Assembly: GCA_910576875.1 (NCBI GenBank)
Contig: CAJTKI010000009.1
Span: forward strand, 868 to 33,556
Source of the DNA: an uncultured Christensenella sp.
GTDB taxonomy: Bacteria > Bacillota > Clostridia > Christensenellales > UBA3700
Length of the DNA stretch: 32,689 bases
Reading direction: 5' to 3'
Part shown: one piece after another, positions 1 to 9,390 of the stretch
Layout of the letters: each line of letters starts with the position of its first letter
How positions within the stretch are numbered: position 1 is the stretch's first letter
Position numbers and translations under genes: made by a program
The notes under the pieces: generated by a model
What the model was told of the DNA's origin: nothing
The model's database searches: none
What the model saw: the letters and a program-made list of their open reading frames with translations, nothing else

Positions 1-2
1 CT

Positions 3-740
3 ATCTGCGCCAAGTTGCGCGCGATGGCGTGGCTTGCCAAGCTCGTACCGCTACTCAAAGAGTACGTCGGGCGCGGCTACGTCGTGTTTATGCTCAATCT
101 GACGCTGAAAGACCAATCGGACTTAGAACGCGGACTGACGGCGCTGTCCGACGCATGGCGGTACATGACGAACGGCGAGAAAACGAGCCGCGCCAAATTC
201 AAGCAACTCAACAGCGGCGGCGTGCGCTCGACCGAAGTCAAAATCGGCAAGCGCTCGGGACTGTGGCATCCGCACATACACGCAATCGTGCTTTACAATC
301 TCAAACGCGGCGGCAAGGTCCGACAGTTCGAAGACTATCGGGACTTGTGGGAACGCGCCGTGCGCTCGGCTCTGAATTGCGCCGCGGACGCGCCCAAACT
401 GTCGGGCGTGGACATTCGCGCAGTCAAGGACTACACGGGCGAGAACAGCTTGCTGTCTGCCGTCGTCGAAACGTTCAAATACATAGCTAAGTTTGACTGG
501 ATCGAAATAGCGCCCGAGCGCGTCAACGAGCTCGTAACCAAAACCAAGGGCAAGCACTTTATCAGCGCGTGGGGCGTGCTGTACGGACTCAATAAGCAAG
601 TCGAAGAACTGCTCAACCGCTCGACCGAAGAAGAGCTCAAACAACACGTTTGCACCGTGTGCGGGTGTAGCGAGTTTGAACTCGAACACGCTCTGACCGA
701 CATCATACCAAAGAGTTATCTGCTCGACTTTCCGAAATGA
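3..740 (+). CDS. Rolling-circle replication initiator (Rep_1-like), 5'-truncated by window edge
   Basis: The frame is open to the first base, so the true start probably lies upstream; TTG at 15 or ATG at 24 are only internal candidates. Counting from codon 15, the HUH metal-binding motif is WHPHIHAIV (H85, H87, H89) and the nicking-tyrosine motif is ETFKYIAKF (Y156), with the strand motif GVRSTEVKI before it. This order matches Rep_1 proteins of pC194/pUB110-type plasmids, which nick the double-strand origin and start rolling-circle replication. A CTVCGC cluster near the C-terminus resembles a small zinc ribbon. The usual N-terminal cysteine motif would lie mostly outside the window. A terminator follows directly. 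Whether it sits on an integrated element or a plasmid-derived remnant cannot be told from here. Confidence 0.8.
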   Translation: MCAKLRAMAWLAKLVPLLKEYVGRGYVVFMLNLTLKDQSDLERGLTALSDAWRYMTNGEKTSRAKFKQLNSGGVRSTEVKIGKRSGLWHPHIHAIVLYNLKRGGKVRQFEDYRDLWERAVRSALNCAADAPKLSGVDIRAVKDYTGENSLLSAVVETFKYIAKFDWIEIAPERVNELVTKTKGKHFISAWGVLYGLNKQVEELLNRSTEEELKQHVCTVCGCSEFELEHALTDIIPKSYLLDFPK

Positions 741-769
741 CCGGTTGCAATCGTGCAAGCGGTTTTTTC
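741..769 (+). terminator. Rho-independent terminator of the rep gene
   Basis: It begins at the base after the rep stop codon. The stem is CCGGTTGC (741-748) with GCAAGCGG (755-762), one mismatch, a six-base loop and then six T (763-768). Confidence 0.75.
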
Positions 770-1402
770 ATGCTCTTCGCTTTTTCGGCTCGGCGCTTGC
801 GCCGCAATCGAATCCGCACGAGCCACAACCAAAAGCTACAGCATTTTGGTTGGTGCGGAACGCGAGCGTAGCGAGATAACCGCATGTACCTAGCGTGCCG
901 ACGTGTGAGCGGCAAGGGCGAAGAATTCGGCTTGACGGGGGTCGGCGTCTTGGCTTGTCAAGCTCGCTGTCGCTTGCGACAGAACAACCCCCAAAAGTGC
1001 GCCGATTGTTTCACCGCTTTGCGGTGCGCCAGCCCGCATACGGGAAACAGCGGCGCACGGTGGGGGCGTGCTGTGCAAGGACTGTCGCCGCCGATGAGCG
1101 CCGTCAATCAACCAACCGTATGAAACTCCGCGCGCCCCCTAGGCGCGCGTCCGCGGGGTCGGCTCGCTTACTCTCACGCGTATGCGGGCACGCCTATAAT
1201 CGCGCGTATATGACTCTAGCGCGTAAGTATTACGCGATACGCGGGTACGCGCACACGTGTACGTGCGCAAAGTATTACGCGTTTATTACGCCCGTACGCG
1301 CGCGCACTCGCGCGCTAATTCTGGCTAGATACATATAGAAATAAGTGCGGTAAATTACACCCCCGACAACACCCCGCAAAATTCACTGCCCGCGGCAACA
1401 AA
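770..1402. other. Non-coding, hairpin-rich region between rep and tRNA-Thr
   Basis: I see no convincing gene here: the open frames are short, overlap hairpins and lack good SD sequences. Several inverted repeats are visible: CGGCGC-TT-GCGCCG (791-804); a long imperfect hairpin (813-859); CTGTCGC-TT-GCGACAG just after 960; CACCGC-TTT-GCGGTG near 1012; GCGTAA-GTA-TTACGC (1221-1235). AAGTATTACGCG occurs twice in direct orientation (1225-1236 and 1270-1281). A TATAAT at 1195-1200 has no clear -35. Hairpin-dense DNA beside a Rep_1 gene would suit a single-strand origin or plasmid control region, but I did not find the pC194/pUB110-type nick sequence, so the role is inference. Confidence 0.5.
813..859. 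repeat. Long imperfect inverted repeat downstream of rep
   Basis: TCCGCAC (813-819) pairs with GTGCGGA (853-859), and CAACCAAAA (826-834) pairs with TTTTGGTTG (844-852). The two arms are separated by a six-base bulge on the left only, and the loop is nine bases. That gives 16 base pairs, without a T-tract, so it is unlikely to be a simple terminator. Confidence 0.65.
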
Positions 1403-1434
1403 ATAGACAGCTTGCCAAACGGCTCGCTGTCTAT
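1403..1434 (-). terminator. Terminator of tRNA-Thr
   Basis: Inverted repeat ATAGACAGC (1403-1411) / GCTGTCTAT (1426-1434), with an inner GCC/GGC pair. Read on the minus strand it is followed by TTTTGTT. It lies four bases beyond the encoded CCA end of the tRNA. Confidence 0.7.
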
Positions 1435-1437
1435 GCG

Positions 1438-1513
1438 TGGAGCTAATGGCCGGATTCGAACCGGCGACCTATTGATTACGAATCAATTGCGCTACCAGCT
1501 GCGCCACATTAGC
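1438..1513 (-). tRNA. tRNA-Thr, anticodon CGU
   Basis: On the minus strand the acceptor arm GCTAATG (complement of 1507-1513) pairs with CATTAGC (complement of 1442-1448), followed by discriminator T and an encoded CCA (1438-1440). The T-arm carries GGTTCGAATCC. The anticodon stem ATTGA/TCAAT encloses the loop TTCGTAA, so the anticodon is CGT, reading ACG threonine codons. The gene is 76 nt including CCA, has its own promoter and terminator, and its 3' end faces the rep-bearing DNA on the left, the usual side for tRNA-directed integration. Confidence 0.93.
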
Positions 1514-1542
1514 ATCGTCCCCGAAAACTCGGCAACGGCTAG

Positions 1543-1571
1543 ATTATAGCATACCCGTTCAAAAATATCAA
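1543..1571 (-). promoter_or_regulatory. Sigma-A promoter of tRNA-Thr
   Basis: On the minus strand: -35 TTGATA (1566-1571), 17-bp spacer, -10 TATAAT (1543-1548), preceded by TGC, an extended -10. The start point would fall about 22-24 bases before the mature tRNA 5' end. Confidence 0.8.
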
Positions 1572-1626
1572 ACGTTTTTTACACAAATTGAGCATAATTT
1601 TCGACGGGCGGTTGCGAACCGCAATC

Positions 1627-3018
1627 TCAGAAATCGGCGTTGCCGGTCGTACGGCTAAACGGAATGACGTCGCGGATGTTTTGCATGCCGGTCAAATACA
1701 TGATCAACCGCTCGAATCCCAAACCGAATCCCGCATGTTTGACGCCGCCGAAACGCCGCAGATCCAGATACCACCAATAATCTTCTTCGCGCAGTCCCAG
1801 CTCTTTCAGGCGCGCGGTCAACAGATCCAAACGCTCTTCTCTCTGACTGCCGCCGATGATTTCGCCGACGCCCGGCACGAGCAAATCGACCGCGGCGACC
1901 GTCTTGCCGTCGTCGTTGAGACGCATATAGAACGCCTTGATCTCCTTGGGATAATCCGTCACGAATACGGGCTGTCCGAAGACCTGTTCCGTCAAATAAC
2001 GTTCGTGTTCCGTCTGCAAGTCCGCGCCCCAAAATACCGGATACTGGAACTGATCGGCGTGCTTTTCCAAAATTTCGATCGCCTCGGTATACGTGACCCG
2101 CGCAAAATCCGAATCCACGATATGCTGCAAGCGTTGCAAAAGACCTTTGTCCATGAACGCGTTGAAAAACTGCATTTCCTGCGGACATTTGTCCAGCACT
2201 TCGCGAATCACGTATTTGATCATATCGCGCGCAAGATCCATATCGTCCTGCAAATCCGCAAACGCGATCTCCGGCTCGATCATCCAGAATTCCGCCGCAT
2301 GGCGGTTGGTATAACTCTTCTCCGCGCGGAACGTCGGTCCGAACGTATAGACATTGCGGAACGCAAGCGCAAAGCATTCGGCATTGAGCTGACCGCTGAC
2401 CGTCAGATTGGACGCCTTACCGAAAAAATCTTTGGAAAAATCGACGCATCCCTGCTCGTCGCGCGGCGGTTTGTCCGCGTCGAGCGTCGTCACGCGGAAC
2501 ATTTCGCCCGCGCCTTCGCAATCGCTGCCGGTGATCAAAGGCGTATTGACGTACACGAAATTGCGGTTGGCGAAAAAGCTGTGAATCGCCTGCGCCGCGA
2601 CGCTGCGCACGCGAAATACCGCCAAAAAGGTGTTGGTACGCGGACGCAAGTGCGCGATCTCGCGCAAAAATTCGAGACTGTGACGCTTCTTCTGCAACGG
2701 ATAGTTGGGCGAAGAGGGCGCTTCGATTGTGATCCGAGTCGCGCGGATCTCGTACGGTTGCTGCATCTGCGGCGTCGCGACCAACGTCCCGCACACGCAA
2801 ATGCCCGCGCCGACATTCAGGGCGACGATCTCCTTATAGTTGTCCAAACCGGCATCCAAAACAATCTGCGTGGACTTGAAATTGGTGCCGTCGTTGAGTT
2901 CGATAAACGCAAAATTCTTGCTGTCCCGAATCGTTCGAACCCAACCGCTTACGCGCACTTGCGCGCCGTCCATATCCGCAAACCGATCTGCCAGTTGCCG
3001 CAATGTCATCTGTTCCAT
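1627..3018 (-). CDS. asnS: Asparagine--tRNA ligase
   Basis: Class IIb aminoacyl-tRNA synthetase of 463 aa, the usual AsnRS length; it charges tRNA-Asn with asparagine in the cytoplasm using ATP. The N-terminal OB-fold anticodon domain covers about residues 15-105 (starting VRVSGWVRTIRDSK). The catalytic core carries class II motif 2 (FRAEKS followed by RHAAEFWMIEPE) and motif 3 (GFGLGFERLIMYLTG), with the family C-terminus IRDVIPFSRT. The start ATG at 3016-3018 has CGGAG at good spacing. It has its own strong promoter (3054-3082) and a leader too short for a T-box. It is monocistronic, divergent from the 6S RNA candidate. AspRS is excluded by the short length and the missing bacterial GAD insertion. 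Confidence 0.96.
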   Translation of the reverse strand: MEQMTLRQLADRFADMDGAQVRVSGWVRTIRDSKNFAFIELNDGTNFKSTQIVLDAGLDNYKEIVALNVGAGICVCGTLVATPQMQQPYEIRATRITIEAPSSPNYPLQKKRHSLEFLREIAHLRPRTNTFLAVFRVRSVAAQAIHSFFANRNFVYVNTPLITGSDCEGAGEMFRVTTLDADKPPRDEQGCVDFSKDFFGKASNLTVSGQLNAECFALAFRNVYTFGPTFRAEKSYTNRHAAEFWMIEPEIAFADLQDDMDLARDMIKYVIREVLDKCPQEMQFFNAFMDKGLLQRLQHIVDSDFARVTYTEAIEILEKHADQFQYPVFWGADLQTEHERYLTEQVFGQPVFVTDYPKEIKAFYMRLNDDGKTVAAVDLLVPGVGEIIGGSQREERLDLLTARLKELGLREEDYWWYLDLRRFGGVKHAGFGLGFERLIMYLTGMQNIRDVIPFSRTTGNADF

Positions 3019-3053
3019 ACTCGCTCCGAAATGTTGTAAACGTATTTGCGTAG

Positions 3054-3082
3054 ATTATAGCACACGCGACGGGATTTGTAAA
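3054..3082 (-). promoter_or_regulatory. Sigma-A promoter of asnS
   Basis: On the minus strand: -35 TTTACA (3077-3082), 17-bp spacer, -10 TATAAT (3054-3059) preceded by TGC. The predicted leader is about 30 bases. Confidence 0.82.
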
Positions 3083-3182
3083 CACATTGGAAAGATTTGT
3101 CCGTCGCAGCCGCAACCGCGCATCGCAGGATATGCAGGCGTACGAAAAAAAGAAACCGAAATGTAAAATTTTGCGCAACCCC

Positions 3183-3211
3183 TTGTATTTTGCCGCGGCA
3201 TCGGCTATACT
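3183..3211 (+). promoter_or_regulatory. Promoter of the 6S RNA candidate
   Basis: -35 TTGTAT (3183-3188), 17-bp spacer, -10 TATACT (3206-3211). Predicted start near 3218, just before the closing stem of the RNA. Confidence 0.72.
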
Positions 3212-3217
3212 ATAAAT

Positions 3218-3401
3218 GACCTATACGACTGCATTGTATCCGCACTCTTATAATTGGGATTGCGTGTCGGAAGTCGGCTGGCGTGCCTTTCGCCCGAGCG
3301 GCGTTGACATTGCCCGTGAACGGCGATGAAGGATTACAAAAAACTTCCGTAGCAGTTTACCCACCCTGCAAACAAGCGGGTTTAGAACGCGTCGTTAGGT
3401 C
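3218..3401 (+). ncRNA. ssrS: 6S RNA candidate
   Basis: A non-coding transcript of about 185 nt bounded by a promoter and a strong terminator. Its ends pair: CCTATACGAC (3220-3229, one bulged base) with GTCGTTAGG (3391-3399). Inside, CGGAAGT (3268-3274) pairs with ACTTCCG (near 3343-3349) to begin an apical arm, leaving two opposed unpaired strands of about 40 nt as a central bubble. The 5' bubble strand contains TTATAATTGGG, resembling a -10 region. The 3' strand carries a small hairpin (ACCC...GGGT), as I recall for Firmicutes 6S RNAs. 6S RNA binds sigma-A RNA polymerase by mimicking an open promoter. The fold was derived by hand; identity is strong inference, not a database match. Confidence 0.7.
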
Positions 3402-3431
3402 AAAAAATCACCGCACCGCGGTGATTTTTTT
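3402..3431. terminator. Bidirectional terminator between 6S RNA and the GNAT gene
   Basis: Perfect stem AAAAAATCACCGC (3402-3414) / GCGGTGATTTTTT (3418-3430) with a three-base loop. T-runs lie on both strands, so it can end the plus-strand RNA and the minus-strand pgsA-to-GNAT operon. Confidence 0.9.
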
Positions 3432-3472
3432 ATGATTTCTCCGACAAGTTCCGCGACGGCGCAACCGATGCG

Positions 3473-3910
3473 TCATTCCAGCGGCGCGACGTAACAGACG
3501 ATACGCGCGGCTTCCCGAAATCCGAGCGCGGCATGCAACCGCATGCTCGACGCGTTGTCCGACGGACAGTCGCTTGCGATTTGGCGACACCCTTGCGCGA
3601 GCGCCCAGTCCTTGGCGTGCTCGACCAACTGCCGCGCGACGCCGCATCCGCGATAAGGCGCATCCACGTACACCCCTTCCAAATACGCAACGGGCGAGGA
3701 CGTCGCGCCGTGCACGTAATCGTTACGCAACGCGCACAGACAAAATCCGATCGCAACGCCTTCGTCGCTCGCCAAAAACATCGCTTGGGCGGGATCTTCC
3801 GCAACATGCTCGAAATCGCGTTCCAACCGCGCCGCGTCGCCGTCCCAAATCCGAGCTGCAAGCGCAGCCAACTCCGAGACGCATGCCGAATCGACCTTGC
3901 GGATCTGCAT
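3473..3910 (-). CDS. GNAT acetyltransferase, aminoglycoside 6'-N-acetyltransferase (AAC(6')-I)-like
   Basis: A single-domain GNAT protein of 145 aa, the size of AAC(6')-I enzymes, which transfer acetyl from acetyl-CoA to the 6'-amino group of aminoglycosides. Family-like landmarks occur in order: RNDYVHG, SSPVAYLEG, the acetyl-CoA loop PYRGCGVARQL, ASDCPSDNASS and HAALGFREAARIV near the C-terminus. These match conserved positions of the AAC(6')-I family more specifically than a generic RimI-like GNAT. It is last in the minus-strand operon, starting five bases past the stop of the upstream membrane gene, in a housekeeping context without mobility genes. It may be an intrinsic chromosomal enzyme whose natural substrate is not an antibiotic. 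Confidence 0.75.
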   Translation of the reverse strand: MQIRKVDSACVSELAALAARIWDGDAARLERDFEHVAEDPAQAMFLASDEGVAIGFCLCALRNDYVHGATSSPVAYLEGVYVDAPYRGCGVARQLVEHAKDWALAQGCRQIASDCPSDNASSMRLHAALGFREAARIVCYVAPLE

Positions 3911-3915
3911 ACGCG

Positions 3916-4971
3916 TTACTGCTCTTCGCCCTCGGACGGCGAGCCGTCGTTCTCGATCTCGGGCACAAGCGGTTGCGGACGCTCCGCGGGTTGCAATTGC
4001 AACGGATCTTCCAAAATCGCATCCTTATAATGACGCTTGGGATCTATGACCGTCTGATCGTCGATATAATAGCGGTACTCGTGATAGCGATAGAACATCG
4101 CCATGTCGTACGCCTGCGTAAAGACGATCATGCAAGCGATCACGAGTATCATACCGATCCCGAACGTAAACAGTCCTACGCCGATCAATAACATCGAAAA
4201 CGCGATAAAGATCACGATATACGCGCCGAGCATCTCGACGAACGTCTTGCGCGCCATTTTACAGGCGTCCGCAAACGCGAGTTTGACCGGACGCTGATCG
4301 ACGACCATCGCCGGAAGCCACCCCGCGCACAACGCGCGGTTGGACGCGCAGACGAACAGGATCAACGAATACGTCACCATGAGACCGAACAGATTGTTCC
4401 ACATCGAAATCCACATGCCCAGACACACCGCGATCGAAAGTCCCAAGCCCAAATAGACGAGACAGAAAAACACGTTGGCGATCGCATAACGAATGCTCTT
4501 CGCCATCGTTGCGATATAGTTGGCGCTGAAACCGTACTCGCTGTTGCTGCTCATAAACGCGTGCAAGACGCCGGACACCGGATAATTGCACATCGTGATC
4601 GCAATCACGAAACACAACAACCACAGTACAAGCAACACCACGCCCATCGTGACCGCCAGCGTATGCTGCGCAACGATCGTTCCGGCGCGCTGGTACAGCG
4701 CGACCAAATCCTGATATGCCTGCGAACCGGGTTGTTCGCCGTCGGCGGGCGCATTGGCGACGCCGCGAAAAATGGAAAGCACATAGTCGCCCGTCTCGCG
4801 AATCAAATGCAGATCGCTCAATTCGCCCAACATCGCGCGCGTCGTCGGAAAAATCGTCGCGAACGCCAGCGCGGAAAACAAAACGGTAATCAGCACCAAA
4901 TACAGCGCAATCTTGTATACGAGCGAAAACCGCGAAACGGTAATCCCCCAGGTATGATTAATCGGCGGCAT
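3916..4971 (-). CDS. Multi-pass membrane protein of unknown function (downstream of a pair)
   Basis: I do not recognise the family. The start is set at ATG 4969-4971 (MPPINHTWGI) because GGGAGGGAG lies just upstream; the frame itself reaches further to 5001. The 351-aa product has about six hydrophobic segments: near residues 18-38, 105-130, 170-200, 205-225 and two between 255 and 300. The long polar loop between the first two may be extracytoplasmic. The C-terminus (about the last 45 residues) is acidic and proline-rich, probably cytoplasmic. Its start overlaps the end of the preceding membrane gene by 14 bp, suggesting translational coupling and perhaps a joint complex. Confidence 0.8.
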   Translation of the reverse strand: MPPINHTWGITVSRFSLVYKIALYLVLITVLFSALAFATIFPTTRAMLGELSDLHLIRETGDYVLSIFRGVANAPADGEQPGSQAYQDLVALYQRAGTIVAQHTLAVTMGVVLLVLWLLCFVIAITMCNYPVSGVLHAFMSSNSEYGFSANYIATMAKSIRYAIANVFFCLVYLGLGLSIAVCLGMWISMWNNLFGLMVTYSLILFVCASNRALCAGWLPAMVVDQRPVKLAFADACKMARKTFVEMLGAYIVIFIAFSMLLIGVGLFTFGIGMILVIACMIVFTQAYDMAMFYRYHEYRYYIDDQTVIDPKRHYKDAILEDPLQLQPAERPQPLVPEIENDGSPSEGEEQ

Positions 4972-5806
4972 ACTTCTCCCTCCCGGATACGGATTTTGCA
5001 ATATCCTGACGCTCCAATTCTTCGGTATCGTAGAAGATCACGTACATCAACGGCACGGTATACACATGCAGAAAAAAGAACATCCAAAACGATCCCAAAT
5101 AATGCAATATCCCCGCGCCCTTAAAATTCCATATCCCGAGCAACGTCACCGGCACGAACATCAGCAACAGCGGCAAGACGATCGCAAAGTAAATGGACGC
5201 GAGTTTTTTGGAACACGCGGTCAACGATACGCGGATCGCGAAAAACAAGCGATAGCCTTTGATCGTCATGTTGGGCAATACCGTCATGAAAAGTACGATC
5301 ACGAACAACGCGCCCGCGACAAATACGAATCCCGTCGCCACGCTCAGCGCAACCGCCGCGACGAACGACATCTTCGCCCAGAGATAGCAAAACACCGCGA
5401 TCAAAAAGCCGATCGCCAGTACGAACAGCGCAAACAGCGCGCTGACCTGCAACGTCGGCAAAAAATAATTGTTGACGTTGTAAAAGAAATTGCGTACGCC
5501 GAGTTTGCGCATATCGCCGTAACTCATGCGTCTCTGAATATGACCGACCATCGCGGACTGAAAAACCGAACAAACGCCCAAGATCAACATCACGCCCGCG
5601 ATCCACCACCAAGAACGGATCCCGAACATCGCGCCGAATACCGCGCCGAACGACTGCGGCGTATGCTGTCCCAAATGCTGGAAGAAACGGAAAATGCCGT
5701 TGATGTCCAATATAACCGGCAAAATCAGTGCCGGAACCAACGCCGCCAGCATCAGCCGCGGCAAATTGGATTTGACAAACTCCCAAGTCATCCGAATATA
5801 ACGCAT
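4958..5806 (-). CDS. Multi-pass membrane protein of unknown function (upstream of a pair)
   Basis: The 282-aa product has about five to six hydrophobic segments: near residues 15-35, 65-85, 120-145, 150-175, 205-225 and 235-260. The N-terminus MRYIRMTWEFVKSNLPRL resembles the entry helix of several uncharacterised clostridial membrane proteins, but I cannot assign a family. It begins three bases after the HAD gene stop and runs 14 bp into the next membrane gene, so the two are probably made together. No catalytic motif or ATP-binding site is visible. Confidence 0.8.
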   Translation of the reverse strand: MRYIRMTWEFVKSNLPRLMLAALVPALILPVILDINGIFRFFQHLGQHTPQSFGAVFGAMFGIRSWWWIAGVMLILGVCSVFQSAMVGHIQRRMSYGDMRKLGVRNFFYNVNNYFLPTLQVSALFALFVLAIGFLIAVFCYLWAKMSFVAAVALSVATGFVFVAGALFVIVLFMTVLPNMTIKGYRLFFAIRVSLTACSKKLASIYFAIVLPLLLMFVPVTLLGIWNFKGAGILHYLGSFWMFFFLHVYTVPLMYVIFYDTEELERQDIAKSVSGREKYAAD

Positions 5807-5809
5807 AGA

Positions 5810-6462
5810 TTACTCCGTTGCGGCAAGCAGCCGCTCTGCAAGTTCGCGCGGCGAACGGACGCGCATCACGACGTTGGAGTTACGGATTGCGGCATAATCG
5901 CCGAATCCCCACAGGCACAACGCGCAATCCATCCGCACGTCCGCGGCGCCCTCGACGTCGTATCGAGTATCGCCGATCATCAGACATTCCGATGCGGAAA
6001 CGCCCAGCGCGTCCAGCGCATACTGCAAAACCTGCGTCTTGGTCTCACGGACATGATAGCACAGTCCCGAAACAAAATCAATATGCTCGCTCAAACCGAA
6101 ATGCTCCAACAGCCGTTCGGCTTCTTCCTGCTTCTTGCACGTCGCGACGGCGACCGTATACCCGCTTGCGTGCGCGCGCTCCAATACTTCGGCGATGCCG
6201 TCGTAAAGACAAGTCTTGTAAATCGCCTGCTCGGACACATACAAATTGCGGAAATATCCGACCGCTTCGTATGCGCGCTCCCGATCTCCGATCAACTGCT
6301 CGAACGTCTCGTTGAGCGGCGGACCGACGAAGCTCCTGTATCGCGCGCGATCCACATCCAATCCGTAATGCGCGAACGTCAGATCCAAGATCTGCTCGAT
6401 GCCTTCGTACGTATCGCAGATCGTTCCGTCAAAATCGAAAAACAATACCCGATAACGCTTGT

Positions 6463-6466
<4 letters not shown>
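5810..6466 (-). CDS. HAD-superfamily hydrolase, phosphoglycolate-phosphatase-like
   Basis: A soluble HAD subfamily IA phosphatase of 218 aa. Motif I is FFDFDGTICDT (nucleophile D11, acid D13), followed by a helical cap (about residues 20-85). Motif II is T109 in VATCKK, motif III is K143 in RETKTQ, and motif IV is GDTRYD (165-170). All residues for phosphoaspartate chemistry are present. This type dephosphorylates small phosphorylated metabolites or nucleotides, and the substrate cannot be read from sequence. Its ATG overlaps the valS stop as ATGA, so it is probably translated by ribosomes finishing valS. Confidence 0.9.
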
Positions 6467-9093
<2,627 letters not shown>

Positions 9094-9138
9094 TTCTCCG
9101 TTATATACTTCTCGATTTCGTTCTTCGATACAGTCGGA

Positions 9139-9390
9139 CTAGACGATCACGACGATCGCGCCGACCAAAACGACGGCCGCGCCGCATACGAGCAATGCCG
9201 TCGATAATTTCGCGCGCCGCTTTTCCGCCGCTTTGCGCGTATCCACGTCCGCATTCGCCGCGCAGCGGATGCACAGCGTCGCCCACTGTCTTGCAAACAC
9301 CGCCGCGACCAAGCCCAGCGCCATCAATACAAGCCCCGCGATCACTTGCGGCGATGCGAACCGCTCGGGATGGAATTCGAGCCAGCTCAT
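9139..9390 (-). CDS. Small two-helix membrane protein
   Basis: The product is 83 aa. It starts with MSWLEFHPERF, followed by a hydrophobic helix near residues 16-34, a basic and polar middle section (VDTRKAAEKRRAK) and a second helix at the extreme C-terminus (about 64-83, ending in valines and isoleucines). This predicts a helical hairpin with the charged loop inside the cell. The ATG overlaps the pgsA stop as ATGA, which fixes the start and argues it is a real gene. I do not recognise a family. Position between pgsA and valS suggests cotranscription, not a specific role. Confidence 0.72.
   Translation of the reverse strand: MSWLEFHPERFASPQVIAGLVLMALGLVAAVFARQWATLCIRCAANADVDTRKAAEKRRAKLSTALLVCGAAVVLVGAIVVIV

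Noticed and set aside
930..975. Origin of transfer near the inverted repeat CTTGAC...GTCAAG
   Set aside because: No recognisable nick sequence and no relaxase gene in the window.
895..1338. A possible 147-codon gene between rep and the tRNA
   Set aside because: It runs through hairpins and the alternating tract, has odd composition (many Arg, Ala and Tyr) and no SD.
1608..1622. GCGGTT-GCG-AACCGC hairpin after asnS as terminator
   Set aside because: On the minus strand it is followed by CCGTCGAAAATT, not a T-run. asnS may be ended elsewhere or inefficiently.
1588..3039. A 483-codon open frame opposite asnS
   Set aside because: Same cause. AsnRS on the minus strand is complete with all motifs, promoter and SD.
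9094..9138. T-box leader for valS
   Set aside because: Only 45 bp separate it from the preceding gene and there is no T-box sequence or terminator.
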